Below, in pieces: positions 29,706-38,435 of a stretch of 64,000 nt of DNA. Positions within the stretch are counted from its first letter, which is position 1, and each line of letters starts with the position of its first letter. The notes beneath the pieces were generated by a model, which was not told the DNA's origin, did not search any database, and saw only the letters and a list, made by a program, of their open reading frames with translations. The position numbers and the translations under genes were made by a program. The stretch is from Bedellia somnulentella (taxonomy: Eukaryota; Arthropoda; Insecta; Lepidoptera; Bedelliidae), in the NCBI GenBank assembly GCA_963576735.1, contig OY755197.1, positions 198,501 to 262,500 on the forward strand, read 5' to 3'.

Positions 29706-30916
29706 GTTATTTTTTTCACAATATTTGAAAGGGGTTTATATTCCACTATGCAATCGTTTAGTATGAGGCAGTAAGCAGATGTTTGATCAGGAATCTCTAA
29801 GTCACTTTCTAACTCGATACGGACGTCCACGGGACCTGTTTTCAAGGTTTCGTTTTGTCTGCTACAATTGATGACAACCAAAGGACATAAGTCCTTAAAT
29901 TCTTTTAAGCTCAACAACGGTCCAGCGCAGTGTCCATAATAAGACTGTTGGAATTTTGTATACAACTCGTATAATAATAAGTATTTATCATCTGCAAAGT
30001 TAATATTGAGGCTTTCATAAGGAAAGTATGTTGAATTTAAAAAAACTTTAACGTCACGTAAATGACAATGATCAAACTGTGACATATCCCCGCTTCCAAT
30101 GTTCTTTCTTTGTGTTTGCAAACCTATGATTATGAACCGAGGTTTTTCTAATTGCGATGAAGTTTTCACTGACCAGGTATGTTTGGTTGTTCTTGGCAAC
30201 AGAGGGTATTCATAGAGATCCCAGTTCCTAAATGCTAAACTTATGGCTCTATCTTTTTCCAAGTATCTAAGCATGTTAACTCTCTCCCGATCTGAGACTT
30301 TTATATGTGGTACTCTCCACACTATTTTATTTATGTTAATATCATCTAACACTTCATTAGTACTTAATTTCACTGCATTTAGGTTTGTATTGCTACGTAG
30401 TAGTACCAACTCGTGCTTACAATTCATTATTATTTTATTGTAATCCTCTGCAAAACCAAGAACTTTATTCAATGGTATACAAACAGAAAAAAAACCTTTT
30501 GTATTTTTTATTCCATTAGTATCCCACCCCCACAAACGTGACATTTTCGATTCGTTTTCATTCATAGATATCAAAGATTTCATGGTCGTTGTAATGCCAG
30601 CATTTTTTATTCTATCTATTTCTACACCGTTTAATTCATAACGAATATCTTGAAATAGATACAAAATTGCATTATTCACAAACTCCACAATACTAACTCT
30701 TTCTTTTATGTCTCCATTTCGTCGATGCACTGCTACTGAACCTTCTATGTATATTGTACTCGCTGAAGGCAATACGTAAAGGTCTTGTTGATTAATAGGA
30801 ATTCGAATTTCATCATTTTTGTTAAAACTGTTTATGTAAGGTTTATACGAATGAACTTGATAGCTTTCGATACTATTATCTTGCGTAAAAGAATCTATGA
30901 TGTTTAAAATATTCAT
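29702..30916 (-). CDS. Major capsid protein, double-jelly-roll-like
   Basis: 404 residues. Early segment IPINQQDLYVLPSASTIYIE and VEFVNNAILYLFQDIRYELN resemble the double jelly-roll-like domain of insect Polinton/adintovirus capsid candidates; length is at the short end for Polinton capsids. The order of genes (protease, penton-like, small basic protein, this gene) agrees with a capsid role. Start and stop overlap neighbouring genes by ATGA on both sides (30913-30916 and 29702-29705). No internal stop. A structure prediction would settle the fold. Confidence 0.72.
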   Translation of the reverse strand: MNILNIIDSFTQDNSIESYQVHSYKPYINSFNKNDEIRIPINQQDLYVLPSASTIYIEGSVAVHRRNGDIKERVSIVEFVNNAILYLFQDIRYELNGVEIDRIKNAGITTTMKSLISMNENESKMSRLWGWDTNGIKNTKGFFSVCIPLNKVLGFAEDYNKIIMNCKHELVLLRSNTNLNAVKLSTNEVLDDININKIVWRVPHIKVSDRERVNMLRYLEKDRAISLAFRNWDLYEYPLLPRTTKHTWSVKTSSQLEKPRFIIIGLQTQRKNIGSGDMSQFDHCHLRDVKVFLNSTYFPYESLNINFADDKYLLLYELYTKFQQSYYGHCAGPLLSLKEFKDLCPLVVINCSRQNETLKTGPVDVRIELESDLEIPDQTSAYCLILNDCIVEYKPLSNIVKKIT

Positions 30917-31059
30917 TTTATAAGTTTCAGGTATTTTAAAAACTGTTTGTTTTTTTTCGTAAGCCTTTTTCTTTTAATAGGTATTTTCTGCTGCACTTCA
31001 GGTGTTATACTGACGTTGTTACTTTGGGCTTCCAATCTTTTATTAATAAAATCTATCAT
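30913..31059 (-). CDS. Small basic protein, 48 residues
   Basis: An ORF of 48 codons fits exactly between the penton-like and major capsid genes. Its ATG overlaps the upstream stop (ATGA, 31056-31059) and its own stop overlaps the next ATG (ATGA, 30913-30916). It begins MIDFINKRLEAQ and has a basic centre, KIPIKRKRLTKKNK. Size, charge and place suggest a DNA-condensing core or minor virion peptide, comparable in position to small basic core proteins of other double-jelly-roll viruses. The role is an inference; the reading frame is clear. Confidence 0.7.
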   Translation of the reverse strand: MIDFINKRLEAQSNNVSITPEVQQKIPIKRKRLTKKNKQFLKYLKLIK

Positions 31060-31727
31060 TTTCGTCTTAAATGTAAATATAAGTGTAGATTTTCGTTACG
31101 TAAATTTAACAAATTATTATTTTCATCCAAAATTCTTATATTAATTTCACTTACTGTATTTTGATTTACTGGAAAATATATTAAATTTTTTGGTATTTCT
31201 ATGATCCGATATCCTGGTGGTACATTTGGCGCAAATTCATAAATTATATGGCTAGGTTTTCCATTTATATATGATCCGCTCACGATATCACATTCGATTC
31301 GAACGATAGTCGAAGGAAGAATGCTTACTGGGAAGAGAGATTCATGTATTATATTCGCTTTAAGTGTTTCACTGGCAAAACCCAATATTCTTCCGATTGA
31401 ACCTGCTTTCTCAAAATGAATATCTTTAGAACAAAATATCTTTGTTTTCAAAGTATTATTATTACACATCAACATAAACGTGCAATCTTTTAATATATTT
31501 TTTAAATAGTCATTAATATCAGATAACTCATAAGATCCCTCAGGTATTTCTATAACTCCGTTATCACCATAAAAAAACTTGTTATTGTTGTGGTCTATAT
31601 TCGGTATTGAGTTAAAGGTTGACAAAAATATTAGTCCACACTCATATTCACCATCAAGTTGAAATGCTGGTGAATAATATGTTGACAACGCTGATTTACA
31701 GCCAGTTACTGATAGTGTGAAAGACAT
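31056..31727 (-). CDS. Minor capsid (penton-like) protein
   Basis: 223 residues starting MSFTLSVTGCKSALSTYYSP. The repeated pattern of hydrophobic beta-like strands (ECGLIFLSTFNSIPNI, GVIEIPEGSYELSDINDYL, HIIYEFAPNVPPGYRIIEIP) fits the single jelly-roll penton family of Polinton-like viruses. It lies 30 bases after the protease gene and overlaps the basic peptide gene. Intact. Assignment rests on context and general pattern. Confidence 0.65.
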   Translation of the reverse strand: MSFTLSVTGCKSALSTYYSPAFQLDGEYECGLIFLSTFNSIPNIDHNNNKFFYGDNGVIEIPEGSYELSDINDYLKNILKDCTFMLMCNNNTLKTKIFCSKDIHFEKAGSIGRILGFASETLKANIIHESLFPVSILPSTIVRIECDIVSGSYINGKPSHIIYEFAPNVPPGYRIIEIPKNLIYFPVNQNTVSEINIRILDENNNLLNLRNENLHLYLHLRRK

Positions 31728-31757
31728 TGTAATAATGAGAAAATTAAGTAGTAAATC

Positions 31758-32156
31758 TTATTTTAAATGACTCTTCCAGAAGTTTTTAAGAAACTTTATA
31801 CATAAATGACCACAGTTGAACGGATGATTTTTTTGGTAGTTTATATAGTTATAGTAAATATCAGTTTTTGTTGTTAGGTATTTAATTAGTTCGATTGGCG
31901 GTTTTAAATCTCCATAGCTATCAAAGTATTCACAATAGTTATTTATTTTGCTATAGGCTACCCAATGAGTTCCAGGATTCTCAGAACTGTCTAAATTTAA
32001 AATTGCACACTCAATGTTTTTAGATTTATTCGGCAAAGTGTTTCGCATGTAAACCCCTCGAAAGTATGGTATATCGTGAGTATAATTTACTATATCAACA
32101 TTAGTAAGTGCTCGTCTGGGTAACCTAGTTATCAGTTTTTTGAAAAACGTACACAT
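31758..32156 (-). CDS. Adenain-like cysteine protease (capsid maturation)
   Basis: 132 residues. Catalytic triad candidates in adenain order: His in NPGTHWVAYSK, Asp in YFDSYGDLKPP, Cys in FNCGHLCIKFLKNFW. The N-terminus has the conserved IPYFRGVYMRNTLP segment. The family (Ulp1/adenain) processes capsid precursors in Polinton-type viruses. Its start codon lies 25 bases inside the end of the minor capsid gene upstream. Intact. Confidence 0.88.
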   Translation of the reverse strand: MCTFFKKLITRLPRRALTNVDIVNYTHDIPYFRGVYMRNTLPNKSKNIECAILNLDSSENPGTHWVAYSKINNYCEYFDSYGDLKPPIELIKYLTTKTDIYYNYINYQKNHPFNCGHLCIKFLKNFWKSHLK

Positions 32157-32860
32157 AAACCTTTCCCCTTCTTGTATGGTTTAATGTATAAACCCTTGCC
32201 TAAGGCAATAGATTCCATCATTTTGTTATGCCGCTCTGATTCAGCAAGATTTTTTTGAGCTGATTTATAATCATTGACTGCTTTGGTTATTCCACCAACA
32301 CCTCCAGCTAAAGAGCCTAATGCGGATAGACCAGCAAAGATAGGAATAAGTGGAAGTATACCTCCTCTTTTTGGAATAGGAATAATTCTTGGAAGTTTTA
32401 TGGTTTTCTTATTATGAAATATTTTTTTTGCTGCTAAATATGCAAACTGTATGGCTTCTTTGTTATTGTTTGGCTTATTTTTTTTCATAACTGATTTTAA
32501 TTTTGCAATTGATGTCTTAAATGAGTTAATGCCGGCACCCGTTTTTATTTTTGCTTTCATAACCTTGTTAACCAACCACGAAGCAACCCTTTCACCTCTA
32601 CTGGCATCTTTTGATTGGGATCGGTGTTTTGCCATATTTTTTAACTCTAAGTCAGCTTTATGACGGTCTTTCAAATTAGGATTTTTAGAATAAGCTATAT
32701 CGTGTTGCATGCAGGCGCTGTCTAAAGGGTTAATACCTTTATCACCTCTCTTCAATCGTTCTTGCAAGCGAGTGCCGGGGCCGCAGTAGTTGTAGCCCGG
32801 TAAATGTAATTCAATTGGTAAATTATTGATCAAAGTATTTATGAGTCCGCTACCTTTCAT
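32132..32860 (-). CDS. Minor virion protein with phospholipase A2 domain
   Basis: 242 residues. Near the N-terminus, YNYCGPGTRLQERLKRGDKG is a PLA2 calcium-binding loop and LDSACMQHDIAYSKN contains the catalytic His-Asp pair; this matches the parvovirus VP1-type PLA2 layout. A long basic middle follows, then a hydrophobic glycine-rich segment (LIPIFAGLSALGSLAGGVGG) able to act on membranes, and a basic C-terminus. Known relatives occur in adintoviruses and densoviruses, where the domain helps the particle breach the endosome. Catalytic residues are present and the frame is open. Confidence 0.85.
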   Translation of the reverse strand: MKGSGLINTLINNLPIELHLPGYNYCGPGTRLQERLKRGDKGINPLDSACMQHDIAYSKNPNLKDRHKADLELKNMAKHRSQSKDASRGERVASWLVNKVMKAKIKTGAGINSFKTSIAKLKSVMKKNKPNNNKEAIQFAYLAAKKIFHNKKTIKLPRIIPIPKRGGILPLIPIFAGLSALGSLAGGVGGITKAVNDYKSAQKNLAESERHNKMMESIALGKGLYIKPYKKGKGLCVRFSKN

Positions 32861-32908
32861 AACTAAGTAGATAATGAAAAAAATGTCGTGTAATTATTAT
32901 TATATGCT

Positions 32909-33841
32909 TTATTTTGTGACAATATTAGTTTTATCAATCCAACTGTTTTCTTTTTGACTAAGACCAAGCCATTTAACAAATAATTTATTGCCACGCTTTT
33001 TAATAACCTTTTCAACTAAATAAATTTGTGGACACTTAGTTTTTTGAAGTTCTTGTTCATAAAAACAACCTTTGATTAGCATACGATGTTGGTCTTGAAT
33101 GTGGTAAGTGATAGGCACACTTTTGTTTACTTTAATAACTGTAAACAACTCAGTTGACCAATTTGGTGTATATCCTTTCTTGAACTCCCCTTTGTACTTG
33201 CTGATCCGAACAACGTCACCTACACGAAACTTAATTTTCTTAGATATTGAAAAGTTTTGACTTTTTTTTATATTGTTAGCAACTATTGATTCATTTGATG
33301 GGTTGATTGCAGATGGATTAAATTTAGTGGTGCGGTGTACTGTATTATTATATGTATTAACCACGTCAGACAACGGTAATCCAACCCACTTGTAGTTTCC
33401 AGCCAAACTAAATTGTTTGAATAGTTTTCCTTTTAAAGTTCTTATAAGTCTTTCAACAATTGAAGCTTTTTTGGTTGAATATGTTGAATAGTGATTTATT
33501 TTGTATTTTTTCATAAGTTTTTGAAAATTATCATTATAAAATTCAGTGCCCATATCAGTTTGTAAATTTTTAGGTCTACGACCTATTTCCAAAATCTTTT
33601 CAAAGGCCAGGGACACTTCAGTTTTTGTTTTTGTCTTCAGTGGAGCTAACCATGCATATTTTGAAAAAGTATCAATTACAACTAAAATAAACTTATAGCC
33701 TTTGTTCACTTTCTGATATTTTTGTATATCTATCAAGTCGGATTGCCATAAGTCATCAATTCCCTTTATAATAACTGATCGACGAGGAAAATTTTTTCTA
33801 GCTCCTTTATGGATTTCAGCAACAACATCATGTTTGCTCAT
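32909..33841 (-). CDS. Polinton integrase (rve) with chromodomain
   Basis: 310 residues. The catalytic DDE residues lie in LWQSDLIDIQKY, NLQTDMGTEFYND and KKASIVERLIRTLKGKLFKQ. A KGYKFILVVIDTFSKYAWL strand follows the first Asp. The C-terminus reads YLVEKVIKKRGNKLFVKWLG and NSWID, a chromodomain. It catalyses insertion with 6-bp duplication, as seen at 13892 and 36244. Its ATG overlaps the upstream stop by ATGA (33838-33841). The N-terminal zinc finger is not obvious, so the protein is somewhat short, but the core is intact. Confidence 0.93.
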   Translation of the reverse strand: MSKHDVVAEIHKGARKNFPRRSVIIKGIDDLWQSDLIDIQKYQKVNKGYKFILVVIDTFSKYAWLAPLKTKTKTEVSLAFEKILEIGRRPKNLQTDMGTEFYNDNFQKLMKKYKINHYSTYSTKKASIVERLIRTLKGKLFKQFSLAGNYKWVGLPLSDVVNTYNNTVHRTTKFNPSAINPSNESIVANNIKKSQNFSISKKIKFRVGDVVRISKYKGEFKKGYTPNWSTELFTVIKVNKSVPITYHIQDQHRMLIKGCFYEQELQKTKCPQIYLVEKVIKKRGNKLFVKWLGLSQKENSWIDKTNIVTK

Positions 33842-34200
33842 AGTGGTTTTGTTATATCTCTCAGTTCTGTGATGTGATCTTTTATTATATTACTGACATC
33901 CACACTCGAACACTTTTCAATTAACTGTTTCTGTAACAGTTGTAGTTGCGTCTTTATACTTTTAATTTCCGCTAGACAATCCTGCTTTTTGCAAAATACT
34001 TGATTGTTTTGGTCAACATATTCTTTATTAACAGCTTCATCTGCAGCAACTGCTAATTGTAATCCTTTCAATCTACTTTGTCTCAAATCATAATCACCAG
34101 ATTCATTTTGAAGCAAAACTTTGTTTAAAAGAGTAAATTCAAGAGGGTCCATTGCACGAAATCTTTTATGAACGTGATGACCAAATTTATCGATATTCAT
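33838..34200 (-). CDS. Fibre- or attachment-like coiled-coil protein
   Basis: I prefer the start at 34200 (MNIDKFGHHVHKRF) over the one at 34215. About 120 residues. The segment RLKGLQLAVAADEAVNKEYVD is like the repeat motif at the base of many viral fibre and tail-fibre proteins, and the second half (AEIKSIKTQLQLLQKQLIE) is a clear coiled coil, suggesting a trimeric stalk. There is no head domain, so it may only anchor one. The stop overlaps the integrase start. Role inferred. Confidence 0.6.
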   Translation of the reverse strand: MNIDKFGHHVHKRFRAMDPLEFTLLNKVLLQNESGDYDLRQSRLKGLQLAVAADEAVNKEYVDQNNQVFCKKQDCLAEIKSIKTQLQLLQKQLIEKCSSVDVSNIIKDHITELRDITKPL

Positions 34201-34262
34201 ATTGTAACTAAACAAAGGTTAGGGATGAAATAAAAAATAAATTGTTTGTTTTTTGTATTTAT

Positions 34263-35241
34263 TCAACTGATTACACCACATTCCCTTAGTTCTTCTATGA
34301 TAGATATGATTTCATTGTCCAATCCAGTGTTACCAGCATCTTTCGAAGCAATTAATAATTTCAGTCTTTCGACTAATTCATTTGGATCGTCCCAATAAAC
34401 ATAATCAACTTTTGGAACAACTTTTTTAAACAACGGTAAACCCTTTCCTTTAGCAGCCTTCACAGAATTTATTGTTTCATGTGCAGTGAATAAAGGTTTT
34501 ATAATATTTAAATCCCCTGTTACTTATTATTTGCTGATCGGGTTCAAAGCCACGCCGGTGAGCATTTGTGTTTATTAATATTGATTTATAATTTTCTTTG
34601 TCATTTTCAGTTACAATGCTTAAATTAGGCTTTTTTTTGTACAATAATTCAACAAGTCCTAATGTTTTTTCATACATATGACCCGCAATTTGAATTTTAT
34701 TATTAAGATCAGAAAGAAGCGACATGCCAATCATTGGCTTACCTTTCACTAACCTAATTCCATAAGGTACATCTTTAAAGATTTCTGATGATAACGACCA
34801 TGAAGATACAGAATTTTTATTTGGAGTTGAGGTAGCATCAGAAACCGTTTCGAAAGACATATCATTTTTAGAATTTTGTTGATATTCAGATTCATTTTGA
34901 GAACGATCTTCATCAATTTCATTCCATGCCTCTTGGGATGTGTTGTTTGAAGAAACACTCGGGTTCGACAATTTTCGTTTCCGTGAAGGAGTCAATTGTC
35001 GAGCTAAATTGTCTTTTCCACTATTGAAATTTGAGTCAGTCCCCGCACTTTCTCCAGCACTGCTAACATATGTGCTAGATAGTAACTTAAGTGGATCTGT
35101 CACTGGTTTAAACATGGCTTCTAGTGCTATTTCAGAATCAAGTTTATTAATTTTCATATTCTTAACCTTCTGTTTAACAGCGTCAGCAGATTTTATTATT
35201 TGCTGTTTTATAGATTTTTCACTCATATTTACAAATTCCAC
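34263..35241 (-). pseudogene. DUF8207-like protein, frameshifted
   Basis: Two frames, 34477-35241 and 34263-34463, belong to one gene. The first has a charged, serine-rich N-terminal half and then the conserved part, DVPYGIRLVKGKPMIGMSLL and HMYEKTLGLVELLYKKKPN, ending NTNAHRR. The second contains YVYWDDPNELVERLKLL and NEIISIIEELRECG. A single-base shift near 34495-34505, in a run of A/T bases, separates them. Similar proteins recur in insect Polintons (DUF8207); no function is known to me. It lies between the ATPase and the fibre-like gene. Start at 35241 or five codons later. Confidence 0.75.
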
Positions 35242-35308
35242 AACTTCTCACACAAAAAGAAAATATATAAATGGTATACTTGTTTAGGGAAGGCTACCTT
35301 TATTTATT

Positions 35309-35998
35309 TTAATTATCTAAATGAACGAAGGTGTCAAATGTCATTCTATAACATCCATCGGTTTTGTGACAGTCTTTATTTATAACTAAATAGCTATATG
35401 GATCTTTCCAAATTTGTGAACACAATTCACGGAATTGAAGCCATGTCATATCACTGGTTACGTGTTCATCGTACACGTGACGTAGGTTGATGTCATCTTG
35501 TTTAAAAACGATGAGCAGATTAGCATTATCACGAATTAGCTGTTTCGGGATTTTGCTATACGTTTGGTTCAAATAAAAACAATCTATATTTTTGTGTCTG
35601 CCCATAGCGAAGTAATCACGAATATTATTTTGATTTTCACACGCAACATCATCAAAAATTATAACTGAATTCGGTGAAGCTTTATCAGGACTTAAAACTT
35701 CTTCGTTATCACTATATTTAAAAAAACTTACCCCAGGGACCAGACTTAATACTTTTTCCAAAAATAGGTATTTAGGTTGATACAAAGTTTTAGAGTACAC
35801 GTAAATATTATGAAAATTTAATCCGTTAGGATGTAAAATAAGTCCAATAACTACATTTGTTTTTCCACAGTTTGATGGCCCACAAACTAAACAACGAATA
35901 GTCTTCGGTAAAAGTTTACCATGTCGAAGTGGTAATTTGTCAGAACCAAAATTGATTTTTTTAAGCTCCAATGTGATGGGTTGCTTAACAAATTTCAT
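35309..35998 (-). CDS. Packaging ATPase (A32/FtsK-HerA type)
   Basis: About 230 residues if started at the methionine at 35998 (MKFVKQPITLELKKI); the frame is open to 36046. Walker A is CLVCGPSNCGKTNVVIGL and Walker B is SVIIFDDVACEN. The FYLNQTYSKIPKQLIRDNAN segment corresponds to the sensor/arginine region of the A32-like genome packaging ATPases of Polintons, virophages and giant viruses. It would drive DNA into the capsid. It is the first gene of the minus-strand block, about 140 bases from the right terminal hairpin. Intact. Confidence 0.9.
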   Translation of the reverse strand: MKFVKQPITLELKKINFGSDKLPLRHGKLLPKTIRCLVCGPSNCGKTNVVIGLILHPNGLNFHNIYVYSKTLYQPKYLFLEKVLSLVPGVSFFKYSDNEEVLSPDKASPNSVIIFDDVACENQNNIRDYFAMGRHKNIDCFYLNQTYSKIPKQLIRDNANLLIVFKQDDINLRHVYDEHVTSDMTWLQFRELCSQIWKDPYSYLVINKDCHKTDGCYRMTFDTFVHLDN

Positions 35999-36046
35999 AA
36001 TGTACAAAGTGTTAACAGCAGCGTTTCTTATGGTATAGTGTTGCAA

Positions 36047-36136
36047 TCATAACCTTTCATCACTATTTATCTAATAAAGTTGGTGTGCACAGCTTTTATT
36101 CTTAATTTAACTATTGAATGAATGGAAGTTCACAAC
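36047..36136 (-). promoter_or_regulatory. Leader of the minus-strand block
   Basis: The interval between the ATPase frame and the terminal hairpin. As all following genes are closely spaced or overlapping, a late promoter is likely here, but I see no certain TATA box. Inference from position only. Confidence 0.3.
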
Positions 36137-36243
36137 GATTTATTGGGAAGGCTATCACACTCGAGTGAGCGACGACGCCGCGCGAAAGCGCGCGGTGGCG
36201 GAGCGAACGCAGAGTGGGATAGACTTCCCAATAAATCACTACT
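36137..36243. repeat. Polinton right terminus, imperfect terminal hairpin
   Basis: Bases 36137-36237 form a long imperfect hairpin: outer stem GATTTATTGGGAAG with CTTCCCAATAAATC, then CTATC/GATAG, and a GC-rich tip CCGCGCG-AAAG-CGCGCGG. The outermost 20 bases pair with the left end of the element. The first 52 bases of the hairpin are a direct copy of 13904-13955. Confidence 0.85.
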
Positions 36244-36249
36244 GACGGC

Positions 36250-36536
36250 CAAAGCTGTTTCAAAGTCAAGCGACGAAATAAAAGCCAATTACAATAAAAA
36301 CAATAAGAAATCTATTCAGCAGCAGCCTTCCACTTCGCGTGGTTTAAACTGGCGGGCTCCCGCTCCGGCTCGCAGGCAGCCGGGGCCACAGAGGAGCCGC
36401 TACCCATACCAGCCTGCGGGGCAGAGGACGACGGCGCCGCCGCCTATGCCGCCCCCGCCGATTGGTCGTCCGCCGCCGCTGCACGTCGCCTCATCGAGGA
36501 CATCTCGCTATCAGCAGCGAGCAGCCCGCCACTACT
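36250..36536 (+). pseudogene. DIRS gag, 3' part
   Basis: Continues the DIRS gag in frame after the Polinton and its second GACGGC: AKAVSKSSDEIKANYNKNN, then a proline/arginine-rich C-terminus (RYPYQPAGQRTTAPPPMPPP), as is usual for nucleic-acid-binding gag tails. The stop lies within the overlap with the pol frame. The apparent N-terminal part of this ORF before 36244 is Polinton terminus, not gag. Confidence 0.7.
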
Positions 36537-36540
36537 AGAC

Positions 36541-38435
36541 GAGGTACGTTATGCCGGTCGTCTATCTCAGTTTTTAAACCAATGGTCACGTTTAACGAAC
36601 GATAGGACTATCCTCTCCTGGATTGCTGGCTATAAGCTTCAGTTTTACAAACCAGCTGTTCAGTATAACTTACCCGCCGCGCCTATATTGACAGAATCTG
36701 ACAAAAAAGAATTTAATGAAATTATCAATAATCTTGTTAATATTGGTGCCGTCTCAGAATGTAATCCGTGTAATAATCAATTCATATCCAGCGTTTTCTT
36801 AGTGCCTAAACCGAATGGCAAAAAACGATTTATTCTTAATTTAAAGAATTTAAACAAGTTTATTAAAACAGATCATTTTAAATTAGAGGATTTACGCACT
36901 GCAATTAAACTGATGACAAAAAATTGTTTTATGGCTACGTGTGACCTAAAGGATGCCTATTTTTTATTAAAGATCCATCCGGAGTCTAGGAAGTACTTAA
37001 GATTCCAATTTAACGGTAAAACTTATGAATTTGTGGTTTTGCCATTCGGTTTAAACACTGCACCCTACGTTTACACGAAATTAATGAAACCAGTCGTCAG
37101 ACTGCTTAGGTTGGCCGGATATATATCCACAATTTATTTTGATGACTTATATTTACAGGGATGCTCGTACGCCGATTGTTTAGAATTACTATAAAACTCT
37201 TAACCGCTCTGGGCTTTATCATTTATTATAATAAAAGTAACCTACAACCTTCAACTACATGTCAATTTTTAGGATTCATTTTAGATTAAAAAAAATTCAT
37301 AATAATCTTACCTCAAGATAAAAGAGACCGCATCATCACAGAAATTAATAAATTTCTAAAATTGAACCGCTGTAAAATTCAAGAATTTGCTAAATTAGTT
37401 GGACTACTAGTATCAGCTTGCCCAGCCATTGAGTATGGCTGGCTTTATACTAAAGAGATGGAGCGATGTAAGTACTTAAAATTGAAAGGTCACGATGACT
37501 ACAATCGGTGTATGACCATCCCTAATTATTTACATAATGATTTAATATGGTGGTTACGAGCACTAAAAACCGCTGAAAACCGAATTAAGGATGATACCTA
37601 CTCAGTGGAGATCTTTTCTGACGCCTCAACTACTGGGTGGGGTGCAGCGTGTGGCTCACAGTCCGCGAGTGGTCGTTGGTCACCGTTAGAACAAAAGCAG
37701 CACATAAACTACCTTGAAATTTTGGCAGCATTTTTTGCTTTAAAGATTTTTGCACGAGACTTACTCAACTGTCAAATACTTTTGCGCGTAGACAACTCAA
37801 CGGCAATTAGCTACATTAACCGGATGGGTGGAATACAATTTCCACACCTTACTAAGATCACAAAAGATATATGGCAGTGGTGCGAGTCTCGCAAGATATT
37901 CGTTTATGCGTATTATATAAAATCATCAGAAAATATAGTTGCAGATAGAGAGTCGAGACGCATACATCCAGACGTGGAATGGTCACTATCAGACTGTATG
38001 TTCAATCGTCTTGCCCAAAAATTCGGTGACCCATCCATAGACTTGTTCGCTAGTCGGATAAACCGGAAATGCATAAAATATGTCGCTTGGCATAGAGACC
38101 CGGAAGCATTCACAATTAATGCTTTTACTTTTAGTTGGTCTAATGATTACTTTTATGCATTTCCGCCTTTTCCAGTTATTTTAAAGATGTTAAGGAAGAT
38201 TGTAAACGACAAGGCCAGGGGTATTGTTGTTGTACCCCTATGGCCAACACAGCCTTGGTACCACTTATTTAAAAATCTCCTGGTGTCAGAAATGATTACA
38301 TTTAGAGCAATCAACAGCGTAGAATTTCTTCATTCCAGCAATCAAAACATCCAGAACAATCTTATCCTGGCTGCAGGGATTTTATCGGGAGAGCGTTATT
38401 ACGGAGAAATATCCCTGAATCAACAAAAAGAATAA
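36541..38435 (+). pseudogene. DIRS pol: RT, RNase H and methylase-like domain, one frame break
   Basis: The frame is open from before 36541 (EVRYAGRLSQFLNQWSRL), overlapping gag. RT motifs: SSVFLVPKPNGKKRFILNLK, TCDLKDAYFLLKIHP (catalytic Asp), VLPFGLNTAPYVYTKLM, STIYFDDLYLQG (YxDD variant). The frame breaks at 37194-37362 in the thumb, with stops. RNase H follows: VEIFSDASTTGWGAACGS, NYLEILAAFFALKIF, LLRVDNSTAISYINRMGG. Then a segment SIDLFASRINRKCIKYVAW ... FSWSNDYFYAFPPF, the domain of DIRS pol related to DAM methylases. The frameshift makes this copy inactive. Confidence 0.85.

Larger units (their letters stand above)
13898..36243. mobile_element. Polinton/Maverick (adintovirus-like) element, 22.3 kb including nested BEL
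   Basis: Ends start AG, with a perfect 20-bp terminal inverted repeat, AGTAGTGATTTATTGGGAAG. The 6-bp duplication GACGGC at 13892-13897 and 36244-36249 is the length expected for Polintons. It encodes PolB, rve integrase, packaging ATPase, adenain-like protease, and major and minor capsid proteins. The left 4.5 kb is repeat-rich; the right 7 kb is compact, with capsid genes on the minus strand. The element without the BEL insertion is about 16.8 kb, a normal Polinton size. PolB and one other gene are broken, so this copy cannot act alone. Confidence 0.92.

Noticed and set aside
36122..36243. N-terminus of the ORF at 36122-36538 as gag
   Set aside because: These codons lie in the Polinton terminus and the second TSD; true gag resumes at 36250.
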